The notes beneath the pieces are model-generated. The model made no database searches, had not been told where the DNA came from, and worked only from the letters and a program-made list of their open reading frames with translations. Below, piece by piece: positions 12,612 to 24,731 of a DNA stretch of 64,000 nt. This DNA is from Zygnema cylindricum (Eukaryota > Streptophyta > Zygnematophyceae > Zygnematales > Zygnemataceae). The first letter of the stretch is position 1; every line of letters starts with the position of its first letter. The stretch spans positions 186,001-250,000 of the forward strand of contig JBBHKE010002945.1 in NCBI GenBank assembly GCA_037447655.1, written 5' to 3'. The position numbers and the translations under genes were made by a program.

Positions 12612-13073
12612 GGTTGCACACCACGAGAAATTAAAAAAGTTCGTTACATGCGCATAGATCGCACGAAACTATCGCAAGTTCAAACATCTGATTTAATCGT
12701 ATTATGGCTGCAGATGATTGCTACAGGCCTACAGTACACCGCGAATTGTTATTAGCGTCAAGGTTTTTTTCGCCACTTAAAACATCTTTTCTCCGTACAC
12801 ACTTGTCAGATTGTGGATCTGACGGTTGCGATTGAAAGGTAACATTCTCAGCTTCCGACTGGCGGTCTCAAACTGAAAATCCAGCAAGTGTGTACGGAGA
12901 AAAGATGTTTTAAGTGGCGAAAAAAACATTGACGCTAATAACAATTCTAAGGTGTACTGGTTGTACACCACGAGAAAATAAAAATGTTCGTTTCGTGCTC
13001 ATAGATCGCACGAAATCATCGCACGTTCTAAACATCTGATTTAATCGTATTATGGTTGCAGATGATTGCTACA
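12612..13073. repeat. Pair of diverged ~115-bp direct repeats (12612-12724 and 12959-13073) around a MITE
   Basis: Both copies run from GGTTGYACACCACGAGAAA to CAGATGATTGCTACA and differ at scattered positions. The MITE at 12737-12954 sits between them. The second copy reaches into the first in-frame ATG of the hydrolase gene, so the hydrolase 5' region was duplicated before or around the MITE insertion. Confidence 0.8.
12737..12954. mobile_element. TA-flanked MITE, short subfamily, 218 bp
   Basis: The element is almost one long hairpin. The left arm runs CACCGCGAATTGTTATTAG, then CGCCACTTAAAACATC and CCGTACACACTTG. The right arm is its reverse complement and ends in GGTG. TA flanks both sides (12735-12736, 12955-12956). 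It shares its body with 15673-15876 and with the broken copy at 31574-32009. It lies about 110 bp upstream of the hydrolase ATG, so it may affect that promoter. Confidence 0.87.
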
Positions 13074-14210
13074 TTCTCACTTCTCTTTGGTTCCTGCAAT
13101 CTCTGTTATTCTCTATCTTTGGTTTGTCTTTCCTCTCCTAAACTCTTTATTGACAGCTGCAATCAAATTAAAAACATGTCCAAAGAAAAAAATAAAGCAG
13201 AAGACGTGTGGATGGAATCTTCTTTCACTCTATCCGACTTCACTCTCTCTTATTTGCACACTAAATCCTCTTCATCTCTCCCTCCTCTTATCTTTCTTCA
13301 TGCTTTTACAAGCACTGGCCCAAGGCAACTGCATATTTTCTCCAAGTTAACAGATTCCTTTCAGATTTTCCTACCAACTGCGCGTGGACATGGCAAATCC
13401 ACTCCAATACCAAGAAATTCTTTTACGATGGAAAATCTTGTTAATGATGTTCAAGTATTTATAAGGCATGTATCTCCAGACCAGCCTGTTTTTCTGGTAG
13501 GGCACTCCATGGGAGCTTCTACTGCTGCTAGAGTAGCAAAACAGTTTCCTCATCTTATTTGTGGTTTGGTTTTGGAGGATCCTCCATGGAGAAGAAAAGT
13601 TGGAGAGCCTTTCCATGCTCCTTTAGGAAAAGAAGGTCCATTAGGTCTTCTTGAGATTGCTGAAACTGTAAAGTCTATGACAGAAGAAGAGTTTGAGAAA
13701 GTTAAGTATGAGTCTCCTTTTAAACTTTTTCCTCCACCTGCTGGTAAATCTTCCTCTAGTCATATGCACCAAAAGGAATTTGATAACAAAAGATCTTCTC
13801 AACAAGATGAAAATAAATTTGATAAACAATTTGGTCAAGCTCAAAAACAAGAAGATTTGCCTCCAACTGGACCAGGCGATGGTCCTTTTGCTCAAAGCAT
13901 GTTGGAGGGTTTAAGGCAACTTGATGTTACTGTTGTGAAAGAAATTTTTATAAATGGAGCGGAAAAGTATATTGTCGAGGCTGTGGAGGAGATAAAGGTT
14001 CCCACTCTTCTCCTTACTGGTGAACCTGGTAAAGCTCATTGTACTCCTGAAATAGCAACTGCTTCCCTTAATACTTGGAGCAATGGAAAGGAGAGAAACT
14101 TTCCTGGAGCTGGCCATGGAATCCATAGTGGAAGGTGGCAATTGGAGTTTATTGAGGTCATAAGAACATTTTTCAATGGCATTCTCTCATCCAACAGCTG
14201 TAGTACTTGA
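13062..14210 (+). CDS. Intronless alpha/beta-fold hydrolase, 382 aa
   Basis: An uninterrupted frame ends in TGA at 14208-14210. Counting from the ATG at 13062, residues 76-84 hold a beta strand ending HAFT (probable oxyanion region), 109-113 GHGKS, 147-151 the nucleophile elbow GHSMG with Ser149, and 349-352 GAGH with the probable catalytic His352. The acid is uncertain: the usual Asp position reads LLTGEPGK, so Glu321 may serve. Residues 227-270 form a Ser/Gln/Lys-rich, low-complexity insert in the cap region. A second in-frame ATG at 13176 (MSKEKNK) is a good alternative start and would give 344 aa. The 38 residues before it are hydrophobic and could be a signal peptide or untranslated leader. 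The substrate is not predictable. It lacks introns, unlike the two spliced genes nearby. A retrocopy or transfer from bacteria or fungi is possible but unproven. Confidence 0.75.
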   Translation: MIATFSLLFGSCNLCYSLSLVCLSSPKLFIDSCNQIKNMSKEKNKAEDVWMESSFTLSDFTLSYLHTKSSSSLPPLIFLHAFTSTGPRQLHIFSKLTDSFQIFLPTARGHGKSTPIPRNSFTMENLVNDVQVFIRHVSPDQPVFLVGHSMGASTAARVAKQFPHLICGLVLEDPPWRRKVGEPFHAPLGKEGPLGLLEIAETVKSMTEEEFEKVKYESPFKLFPPPAGKSSSSHMHQKEFDNKRSSQQDENKFDKQFGQAQKQEDLPPTGPGDGPFAQSMLEGLRQLDVTVVKEIFINGAEKYIVEAVEEIKVPTLLLTGEPGKAHCTPEIATASLNTWSNGKERNFPGAGHGIHSGRWQLEFIEVIRTFFNGILSSNSCST

Positions 14211-15670
14211 TGCTTCTTATGACAAGTTGCGACACAAAGCCGTCTTTTTTTTTTGCATCCACAAAAAATGCGGTTGTTCTTTAGGCAGTATTTATTTATT
14301 GCATGAACATATTTTTGTTGTGGTTAAGAAATGCAGAGGTAAGTTAGTGTGCTCAGTACCGAGTTTTAAGATTCGTTGTTGTACAAATATTATTTTTTAA
14401 TCGTTACACCATACGTAATATAGTTTGAATGGATCACGGAGCTAAATTTTGGTGCACCTCTTATGTGGGTGAGGTTGTAATATAGTGTGTTACACGGTAG
14501 ATAAGCCTTTTTTTTTGCATTTACGAATGTCATGTAGCATAATTTTCACTATTCATTTATGTGTTCCACTGTTAATAATAGTATCGACATTGAAATGAAA
14601 TGTTCCACCCTCCAAGTTGAGTTTGTGACCTCGTATTCCTCATGTCATTCGCATCTTGGAAACTAAATCTGTCTTTCATGTCCCATCGAGGTGGTTTGCC
14701 ATCGTGTGTTTTAAATAAAAGCTTATTACTGATAAAAGAGTGGTCAAACATGTTTTTCCGATATTTAAGCAGTTTCCACAATTATTACACTAAGAATCTG
14801 CAGCCTCGACAGAGAACGAAGATATTTTTGGGACTTTCTTTTAAAAGGAAAAGAAATTGTTTAATCAGATATCTGAATAACTCATTTTCTTCAATTTTCC
14901 AACAATTCTCTTTCGCTTTTGATACCTGCGTCCTAACGAATGATTGTACAACCAAATTATTGGAGAATCCACGACATACTAAATATACTACTTATTATAT
15001 GTATACTAGACTCCAGTTTGACTACTTGGCTGAAAGAGGTACAAGGAATATTTCCTCGTGTAAACTTCCTTCGTCCACTTGTTCCTCAATTTTTTTCTCC
15101 TTCGCCTACATTCTACAAGCCCCACCAGTTAGGTATGTGAGTTATTAGTGAGTCGAAAGACTTAGGAATCTTTACGCTGGAGATGATTATCTGTGGTGAA
15201 GAATTCCATTTACTGAAAGCTCACATATATTTAAATATAGAGTGAATCGAGTAAAATTCAGCATTATTTTTGGTTAGACTACGCTATTTTATGATTTATA
15301 TGTAGTAATCTTCCCGTCCTTTCCGGCGGCTAAAATGTATTGAAAGTTAATTCACATGCGAAAGGCACTTAATGTTGTAAAAATGAGATGGCACATGTAT
15401 GTTTTGCACTAAAACAGACTTGTCGTACATAAAGCAAATTTTACGAATATAATAATACAGTGATTGACAATAAAGGAAAACTTTCCAAAATTAGCGTCAA
15501 TTCTACTTTAATATTAATGACAGGCTGCTCGAAAATTAGTGTTATAAATACAAATACGATGAGCAGTGTAGTTGTTTCTTTGGCTTCGTATAGTTAGATG
15601 GAGTTAGTAGAAAATAGGTTCAAATTTTTTGTACACAGTTCGCATACAGTTCGTACACACAGTTCATGAC
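14211..15670. other. Gene-free interval
   Basis: This is AT-rich DNA with a few ORFs (the longest 168 codons, 14642-15148) whose composition and sequence match nothing I know. No transposon ends were seen before the MITE at 15673. Confidence 0.45.
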
Positions 15671-15672
15671 TA

Positions 15673-15876
15673 CACCGCCAATCGTTATTAGTGTTAATGT
15701 GTTTCTCGCCACAAAACATTTTTTTCGTGCACGCTTGACGGTTTGTCAGTTATTATTGAAAGGCAAGATTCTCACCTTCCTATTGGCGATCTCCGCTTGA
15801 CAATCTGATAAGTGTGCACAAAAAAAAGTGCTTTAAGTGGCGAAAAAAACTTCAACACTAATAACGATTGGTGGTG
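15673..15876. mobile_element. TA-flanked MITE, short subfamily, 204 bp
   Basis: The termini are CACCGCCAATCGTTATTAG at the left and the mirror ACGATTGGTGGTG at the right, with TA outside at 15671-15672 and 15877-15878. The internal arms match the element at 12737-12954 (for example AAGTGGCGAAAAAAAC near the right end) with many substitutions, so it is an older or divergent copy. Confidence 0.85.
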
Positions 15877-16362
15877 TAGTTCAATATAAGCTACCTCTTG
15901 CATCCCACCAGAAGAGTTGACATATATGAACATTTGTTGAAGGATAAAAATGTTGAAACTTGATAAAAACAATTACATTTTAAACGCAAACCATCAATTA
16001 ATTCAGGTAGTTGGAGCTTATGATCAGTTAATTTCCGGCAAGTAAATTAGTCACCACTTGTCACATGATATTCCACAGTGGACGTGTATAACCATTGGAC
16101 CTTAATTAGCATTAGCAACACTAATTTTTCCTTAAGCTCCAATTTTTTCGTAGGTTTGAAAACAACCTCATCCTTTGGAACTGAATTAGAACTTATAGCA
16201 GTTATATATTTTTCATCTTTTCTCCTTATTTAGGAGTAAGAGGATGATTTTCTACTCTGACCAACCCGCGCTCTATCAAACTGTATTCACTGCAAAACAC
16301 CTTGCATTTATCCCTGGGAATTAATTGGCACTACCCCTTGACTCTCAATAACAATGCCACTA

Positions 16363-16900
16363 CACCGCGAATCGTTATTAGTGTCAAAGTTTAAATAGTG
16401 TTGAATAAAATTTACCGTAATTGATGCTAATTAAGAATTTGAAATTTTTCAAAAAAAAGGTGTATTCTAATTTCGGCGTTTGTGCTAATTTGGGAACAGC
16501 AAAAATGGAATATTCGCCGTACGTTTATATACATTAAAATATGTATTCGTACAAAATATTAGAAATCATACGCCGTCACGAATTTAAATATCCGTACATG
16601 CTATTCTAATTTACGTGTCAGACTAATCCCGTTTCTTTGAGCGCACGTTCCTATCCGCGCGCGTTTGATTTAACTCATTTTTGTAAATTTTCACTTGAAA
16701 AGGTACATTTATGTACGGTCTGGCATCGACCGTACACCACACTATTTATATTTTATTGTACTTTCGCTCTTTACGCTATTTTGTACAGTACCTTAATTAA
16801 CGTCAAGAAAAAATTAAAATCATGTATCCTATTTGAAAAAAAAAAATCAAAATTTAAAAACCCAAATTAGTGACTTTGACACTAATAACGATTCGCGGTG
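16363..16900. mobile_element. TA-flanked MITE, long subfamily, 538 bp
   Basis: It has termini CACCGCGAATCGTTATTAG and the mirror ATAACGATTCGCGGTG, with TA at 16361-16362 and 16901-16902. It has the same length as 24182-24719 and is clearly homologous along its whole body, including CAAAGTTTAAATAGTGTTGA near the left end. No ORF is present. Confidence 0.88.
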
Positions 16901-16902
16901 TA

Positions 16903-18679
16903 CTGTATTTAAAGTTTCTAAGGTTGTTCTACACCGGTCAACATATTGTTGTTTCTACTCAATTGGAACAGTCAACCCTATGAACATTACTCAAAATTCT
17001 AACGTAAGTTCGAGAAAAAAATCGAGAAAATTTCTGTGTCGACTAAGTTTTCTTCGATCCAAGGATGAGTCTTGAAATCCTGGTTCCCTGGCACTTCCTT
17101 ATTTTTGGATCCAAGGAAATTACATACATACCGATGCAAAATTGACAGGCAAAAAGGCATCAATTTATGAGCAAACCTCTTTTGACATGCAAATCTTTTG
17201 CATGCAAACATGGCGATGCTACACCTCTTAAAGAAAAGGATGTAATTTCGAGAACAGTCTCTACTTATCGATGTCATGACATCATTTTATGCATTGAAAG
17301 AAGTCATTTTCTTTCTCTTCAATCTTGGTATTTAGCCCCAGAGATGCACCAAGATCCGGGAAAAATAATGGAGAATGTGGCAGCATGACGTGATAAAATG
17401 TTCACTAAAGTTTCTAGAAACAAGAGGTTTCGACTTTGAGTTGAGAAATGGCGTGGAAAAAGCGCCTACAAAACTAATTGGCAATGAAATCTCCCTCCAT
17501 ATCAAATCGTTTCTTGCAACTTCACAATGAACCACTAGTGTTAAAAATGCAATTGTGGAGCCAGTTTTTTTTCTACCTCCACCTCAAAATATTGTTGTTA
17601 TACTGAATTATTTTTATCTTTACAGTAACAGTTAAACGGTTCAAAACCAGTCACGCCATTCAAAACTGAATTAGCATCAATACCCCTCGCTTAATCACAC
17701 TAACAATTTCTTTACCCTAATAAAGGGAACCAACTTTCAAGGTCACTAGTTTGCCAGATCATCGATTCCAAAATCTAACACCAAAAAAAAAAAAGATGGC
17801 AAAAAGACCTATACCTATAACTTGCTTCATGAACTTTAATCTCGACACTCTAGAGCAACAATTCTGTACCTAAAGAATAAATTCCGGAAAATAAAATTTG
17901 AAACAGAACATATTTCCTTCAATGCAAATGTTTCAACAACTGTACCTCGCATTGTGGATAATGGAAGGACAAAAAATAAAGATCGATAACTCAAACAGCC
18001 AGAAAAGAAAAAGAAGTTGTGCAGTATTTCCCATCGGATTGATACACACTTAACAAACATACTGTATATTTACAAAAGGAAAGACCGGGTAGAGGCAAAG
18101 TCGGGAGAGACCATCCTTCAATTGAAAATGTACGAAGAATCTTGATATAAGTTAGATTGAGAAAAAAAAATGCTTAGGAACTCACATAATCCAGCCTATT
18201 GGTACAGAGCTTTAAACCTCACTTTAAACTTAAGCCCAGGTGGCACTGCACATGTCTTGTACCGGATTCGCAGATATGGACGAGAGTGCCTTTCAGTATT
18301 TGACTACGTAATGGATTCCTCTTCTTAAGCCTCCTGCCTCTCATTAAGCTTATCTCCCAAACTATCCCTCTAACCCTATCGTGACAGACATATGGGAGTG
18401 TGACACACATGATACTTTTTTCGCATGTAAATACAGCCTTTCTTTGAGTTCCCAACTGGCAAATTAGCAGAAGAGAAATTAAAGTCACAGCACCACACTA
18501 TCTAAGGTTTTTGGAATTTTCCATGAGATAAGTTCTCCAGTGTCATGATAGCCTTTTTCTGTGACTAAAATTGGAGTGGACCCGACAGAGAAGAGTGTGC
18601 AACAACAGATGAGTTGCTGACAGAGGCACGGCACGCTATTGGTCACTCCAAGTTGTTAAATCAATTTGACTAACCTCTC
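16903..18679. other. Intergenic DNA and presumed 3' UTR of UXS
   Basis: No coding signal was found. The part nearest 18679 is downstream of the minus-strand UXS stop codon and is presumably its 3' UTR. No MITE termini were seen in this stretch. Confidence 0.4.
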
Positions 18680-21600
18680 TTAATCAATCTCCTTTCGGTC
18701 ACCAAAAATTCGACTCCTGAAATCCTCAACCATGAGAGGGAGACCCACGCGAAGGGGAATCTTGGGCTCCCATCCAAGCAGAGATGTCGCCTTAGAGATG
18801 TCGGGCTTCCTCATGTGAGGATCATCTTGAGTGTTGTCGCGGAAAGCAATCTTTGCCTCACTATCAATTGTTTCACGTACCACCTGTGCGAGGAAACAGC
18901 AAAAAAAAAAAATGCAGTAAAATAGTCAGTTATAAAATCACTAATTTGATGAAAGGACATCTTATCAATTGCACGATTAGACAAGTAACGACAAACAGAA
19001 AATTGGGGGAAAAATGACAACCCATAAGTCAGGTACTAAATCTAACCATGATACTACACATTCATTCCAATGAAGTCCTTAGAGAGGTTGAGATCGCGAT
19101 TGAAGGTGATGAGACACTCTTAATTTGCTCCCCACAACATTGTCCTCAAGACATTTTCCCAGGTAGTAATGCTTTTACTTCAAAATACAGTAAGAGAATT
19201 CTAATACAAAGACACTCCCTTAACAAAATTACTCACCCAAATTTTAGAAATGGAAATTTTCTGAAAAAAAAATGACCCCGTACAAACTATGGCGTGTACA
19301 AAACTTCACAGACGATCTATTGAGTGGGATTTTGTACTATTGTTAGATGACCATGTCCTGTCACTCATAGAATCATACCTCAGCAAGTTCCAACATGGTG
19401 AATTCTCCAGGGTTTCCAAGATTGAAAGGTCCAATGTGCTCGCCGTCCATCAGCCTCATCAAGCCTTCAACCTGCACAGTCACAAATTCGCCCATTCAGC
19501 ACAGTCACAGTTAACAAAGACCGAGTTGTCAAAAATTGAAAATGTGATAGCCACCTCTAAAATTAGAAGTACAAGTGCTAACACTCAGACAGACAGGCAT
19601 CACTGACTGTAACTACCTAAGAACTAGACTAATAAACTTGAACCATAGACAACAGAAACTCCATGATTTGGCTAAACCAATATTTTTACGTCTTGCCAAA
19701 ACTAACGTTATATCTGGACTTATTCAGTAGGTACAACATAAACATAAGTTCTATCGTGTTGGATTTAGTACGAAAAGAAAAAAAACCTACCAAGTCAGAC
19801 ACGAATTGGAAGCTGCGAGTCTGCTTGCCATCACCATAGACAGTCAACGGCTCCTTGCGAAGTGCCTGGAAATAATTAACAGTTCCACATGTTGAAGCAA
19901 CATAAAATACAACAGTTAGTGGGGACTCAAACACAAGAGACAGGCAATCCAAATGCGAAACAACAATTGTGCTCAAACCTTCTTATATCGTGACAGGAAC
20001 AGTGTTGGCGGGCTACAAGACATAAATCATGAAATCATCAGACACATGAACTCCTATACATTGAGGGCAGTGACATAAAATAACATTGTCTAATAAGGAA
20101 TAATCCAGGACGACCCACAAGTTTCACTTTTACTTCAAAATGGGCAAAGCAATAGGATTCTGTATTTGCCAGCACCAGAAAAAAAATCTGTAGCAGTGAT
20201 AATCCAGAGAAAGATCAGAAAATGATCCCCAAACATACAAGCAAAGTAGACATGAAAACAGGTACCTGTAGAAGCTTCAAAATCATGGAGCATCATCATT
20301 GCAAACATTTTTGATAATGTCTTTTGACAACGAATTGACCGTGGAAACACTTTGAGAAATTGTCAGCACACTGTACCCTAATAAGCATAATACTGGGCAA
20401 ATGAGCTTCCTTGACCTAAAATTGCGTAAGTTCAGACAAACCTCTGTTTCCAAAAGAATCCAGCAACACATACAAATAGACTCTTGACAGCATGATAAAA
20501 AGCATGACAGCCGTACAAACATGAGCATACAGGAACTAACAAGGTCAGAAAGATTAGTTAAAACTTCTGCTCAGAAAATTCATAGAAAGAACAATTTTGA
20601 CACACAGAAAATACAACATTCAAAGAGAAAGTCACAATCCTCACACATGAAATGGAAGGAGAAATTTCAGGAGTACTGAACAAACAAACACAGAAACCAG
20701 CCATGCCTCAACTGCTTACCTGTGCAACAAAATTGCTGACCACACGTCCGTCATCAATACACATACGAGGTCCATAAGTATTGAAGATTCGTGCAATGCG
20801 AACCTGCAAAAGTACAGAAAAACTTTGTTAACATCTGGGGCACCAAATGTTACTTCATGGAGCACCATAGCTAGCACCTGCGGTCCAAGGACAACACTCC
20901 AAATCACAGGTTACTGGCACAAAAATTCGCCAAAAACATTACTTAAAAAAAAAAATCAAGAAAAAAATAGATTCCTTTTAGCCACTTACAGCAGAGTTAG
21001 GTAAATTTGCAGAAAAAATGCAATTGACACTACTGTGTGAGAATTTCACATAGACAGCTGATCTGCCTTTCTCCAAGAGAAATCAAGTAGTAAAGCAAAA
21101 TCTGTCAAACAAATTCAAATTTGTGATGCAAGTATCCCACTTCAGAGCCTTAGTTTCCATATACATTTCAACACAAAAATGAAATGTAAAAAAAAGCTAA
21201 AGCGAGAGTGTAGAGCAATACACACCTCAACTTGAGCTCCACGGTGGTAATCCATTGCAAGGGTCTCAGCAACACGCTTTCCCTCATCGTAACAACTTCG
21301 GACCCCTGAAAGAATAAAAGAGCCTCACCTTAAAAGCCTACAAAAAAGGATCCTAAACAACTTTGAGATCGAGAAAGAGAACATTAACACAAACTTTGAA
21401 TGATCAGCCAAAACTGCAACCCTTTCCTTACTCCACTATAAATCAAATTGAAAACGGGAGGAATTTAGATTATGAAAGCATTTAACAAGTAGCTGCAGTT
21501 ACAATTCCCATGGTGAAAATTAAAAAATAGCCCGGCATTATACACCTCTCTAAAGGTTTCACAATTCAACAAAACCGAGTACACAGCAGTAGAGTCAGAA

Positions 21601-23090
21601 GCTAGCTTAAAGCAACTTCCACTCAATTGTAATTGCTCACCAATGGGATTTACATTGCCCCAGTAAGTCTCTTTCTGGGGATGCTCAAGTGGATCGCCAT
21701 AAACCTCACTGGTACTGGTAAGAAGGAATCTTGCTCCCACACGCTTTGCAAGTCCTAACATGTTGAGAGTACCAACAACATTTGTCTTGTGCAGGAAAGG
21801 TTAAGGTTCCAGCCTGATAAAATTTCTCTACTACATGATAATCAACTTGCAGTAAAGAAGATTCATTAACTTTGTTTGCTACGACAAAATGTGCAAGACA
21901 GTTACTCTAATAAAGCCGAAAATAAATCTACTCGGCAGGACTTGCTAGAAACGACAAAAAAGATATGATTGTCTTCACTGGATTGTGCTTGTAATGCACA
22001 GGGGAGGCTGGGCAAGCCATGTGATAGATCTGATCAACTTCCAGGAGGAGTGGCTCAACAACATCGTGGCGAATGAGCTCAAAACGGGGGCTTCCAAAGT
22101 GATGCATTACGTTTTCCTTCCTGCCGGTGAAGAAGTTGTCCACCACAATGACCTGACAAAAATTAAAAAAGTCTCATCACTCCCAAGAAACAGCATAGAA
22201 AACCAAACAAAAGCGAATCCAAAAAAAACATTTTCGACAAAATAAAAACAGCATTGGATTTGGCACATCCATGAAGAATATACAAGATATAATAGTTTGT
22301 AAAACCGTAAAGACAAAGTTAAGGAACACAATTCACAATGCGGACAGTTGATCTCTGAGGATCAACAATGACATGAACAGATCTTCACTCTTCATTTAAA
22401 GGAGAAATAAATAAACGAAGAATACTTACTTGGTCACCGCGTTCCATGAGACGATCCACCAGGTGACTGCCAACAAATCCAGCACCACCAGTAACAACTA
22501 CTCGCAGAGACTTCCTCTGAATTCCTTGAGGGACGCGACCACCAACAGTGCTAGGGGTACTGCTGAAACCCTCACGAGTTGACCTGGATATTCAAAGAAG
22601 TTTAAAATTAATCATTAAATCCAGCCAGTCCGGTGAAGTTCATAAGATGAGGCGCAAAATCAGAAACTTGACAAATGAATAGAGGTAAATCCCGTTCCAA
22701 CGTCTGAAGCATACAGGCAAAAGATCAAAATAACAGAAAAAGTATCAGTGAAGTTTGATGCTACCGCTGACAGGCACCGATCCATTGAAATCCCGCCAAT
22801 TAAACACAAAAGATGCAATGGCATCATACCCTAAAGCAATCTAGGACGCCTTACACTGAAATAGAAGGAATAACAGTCGGAAGAGGATTCGAGTGGACAA
22901 CCGTGACGGTTCCTGGTTGGACTGTATAATAAATAGCTGCAATAGCCATTCCAATAAAAACAAACGTCAACCTCTGCTCTTTCAAAAGGTACTCCACAGG
23001 TCTTGGAAGATTTCTCCTGGTAGAAAGTTGAGGAGCCTTGGGAGAGTAAGTCCCACTCTCTCGCGCACGATGGACTAAACCAGACGCCAT
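18680..23090 (-). CDS. UXS: UDP-glucuronate decarboxylase (UDP-xylose synthase), Golgi type II membrane form, 419 aa
   Basis: It converts UDP-glucuronate to UDP-xylose for cell-wall polysaccharides. Nine exons on the minus strand: 22855-23090, 22430-22583, 21967-22152, 21641-21788, 21226-21305, 20720-20803, 19791-19865, 19379-19471 and 18680-18883. They sum to 1260 bp in one frame. Residues 41-58 ([18 protein letters not shown]) are a single membrane anchor after a basic N-terminus, as in Golgi UXS isoforms. The NAD-binding glycine motif GGAGFVG is at 111-117. [10 protein letters not shown] follows at 216-225, then the short-chain dehydrogenase Tyr247-xxx-Lys251 (SCYDEGK), [19 protein letters not shown] and the typical C-terminal KPDISKA, LLGWEPK and LPLMVEDFR. 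All introns are GT-AG except intron 3, which is AT-AC. The length and motifs fit an intact functional gene. Confidence 0.95.
21789..21966 (-). other. U12-type AT-AC intron (intron 3 of UXS)
   Basis: The 178-bp intron begins ATATCTTTTT, close to the minor-spliceosome donor ATATCCTT. It ends in AC, with a branch motif CCTTAAC about 12 nt before the acceptor (21800-21806). Splicing there joins VKTI to KTNVVGTLN in frame, exactly what the UXS family requires. No GT-AG pair gives that junction. Confidence 0.9.
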
Positions 23091-24030
23091 ATCGTGCGTA
23101 GCCTTCAGACAAAACTCTGAAGGAAAAATCGATTTTCTTTACTATGCACGCCTGAAGTGAGCGCCTAGCTTATTCTCTCACTTCGGATGGGCTTGCAAAA
23201 GTAGCAAAAGTCTCTTGCAAGACGCAAAAGTCTATTCACTGATGATATTGCAACTGCAGAACACAAGTAATCAATATGATGTCCTTCAGGAGGCTGAGAA
23301 CCACCAACTTCCACGTTCTGATCGGACGGTGTTGAATGCCCGTAAAAGATTCTACGGACACAGGCGCCTACAAGTGTGAACGCACAGCGGACGGTATTGG
23401 GAAACGCTCTGCTATCATCAATGCAGTTCAGTTCTTTGTGAAAAATTCCACCTGATAGCCTCTCGGCCACCTGAAATTGTCGTGACTTCACCGGCCAAAA
23501 AATTGTTTCTTAGGGTAGATGCGACAATGTTTATCGTCGATGCTGATTTGACTTCGTTGAAACATGCACATTGGCCGTCCGATTGCGTGTATTTTTCGCT
23601 AGATAAATACGATAACCGCAAGAGTGCTGGAAATCGTTTGTCGTTTTACGAAACAGTGTGTAGAATATGGTTTGAAAGTTAGAAACATGTAAGTTTACAG
23701 TTGCACGTACAGTATTGGAGGCTCGACTAATCCCACGTAGTAAAGATCTACCGGCTAACGTAACGTTCGCCTAAATGCGGAACAAGTTGTTACATTTCCG
23801 TCTACAAATCCAAGTTGAAAGAAGGACAAAACCTTCTCATTTCCCTTTAGGGTTTACCTTTCCGCAGTACTAGTTTCAATCAGACTGGGCTAAGAAGGAA
23901 GTTAATCGGGACGTCCCCTGGCGTATGCGCCCTGCAGACGACCTGGCCCCTTAAGAAATCCCAACTACTTTCTCAGTATGCCATCGTTGCTTAAAATACG
24001 TTTACATGTGAAGACTACGAACCTTACCTG
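23091..24030. other. UXS upstream region
   Basis: This is presumed 5' UTR and promoter of the minus-strand UXS gene. I found no coding ORF and no clear core-promoter motif that I would defend. Confidence 0.4.
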
Positions 24031-24032
24031 TA

Positions 24033-24078
24033 CGCCGTGAATCGCTATTAGGGTTAACACTAATAGCGATACACGGTG
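24033..24078. repeat. Minimal TA-flanked palindromic MITE, 46 bp
   Basis: The left part reads CGCCGTGAATCGCTATTAG and the right part CTAATAGCGATACACGGTG, forming a near-perfect palindrome between TA dinucleotides (24031-24032, 24079-24080). It is the same kind of end-only derivative as 10486-10542. Confidence 0.75.
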
Positions 24079-24181
24079 TAGTTGTCGTCGGAGGTCCGCG
24101 CTTTCAATGCTATGTGGACCCATAGTTTACCGTAAATTTTAAAGTGCGAAAAAATGTGAGGACACGATAAGTGCCTAGCTA

Positions 24182-24719
24182 CACCGCGCATCGTTATTAG
24201 TGTCAAAGTTTAAATAGTGTTGAAGTAAATTTACCGTCATTGACGCTAATTAAGATTTTATTTTATTTTTTTAAATGGTGTATTCTAGTTTCGGCGTTTA
24301 TGCTAATTTGGGAACAGCAAAAATGGAATATTCGTTGTAATATTATATACATTAATATATGTATCCGTACAAAATATTAAAAATCGTACGCCGTCGTGTA
24401 ATTTAAACATCCGTACATGTAAGACTAATTTACGTGTCAGAATAATCCCATTTTTTTAGCGCACGATCCTATGCGTGCGCGTCTGATTTAACTCATTTTT
24501 GGTAAAATTTTCACTTGAAAAAGTACATTTATGTACGGTCTGACATCAACCGTACATCACACTATTTATATATTATTGTAATTCGTCCTTTACGCTATTT
24601 TGTACGGTACCTTAATTAACGTCAAGGAAAAATTAAAATCATGTATCCGATTTGAGCAAAAAAATCAAAATTTTAAGAACCCAAATTAGTGTCGTTGACA
24701 CTAATAACGATGCGCGGTG
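24182..24719. mobile_element. TA-flanked MITE, long subfamily, 538 bp
   Basis: The termini are CACCGCGCATCGTTATTAG and its mirror, ending GATGCGCGGTG, with TA at 24180-24181 and 24720-24721. It is collinear with 16363-16900 and identical to it in length. The C at the eighth base of the left end is matched by a change in the right end, so both termini changed together. Confidence 0.88.
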
Positions 24720-24731
24720 TACTGTACTGAA

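Noticed and set aside
14642-15148. 168-codon ORF as a possible gene
   Set aside because: It has no recognisable domain, its composition matches AT-rich intergenic DNA, and a second ORF overlaps it in another frame.
22831-23112. Upstream overlapping reading frame at the UXS start
   Set aside because: It begins with TTG rather than ATG and runs out of frame through exon 1 into the intron. The UXS frame starts at the ATG at 23090.
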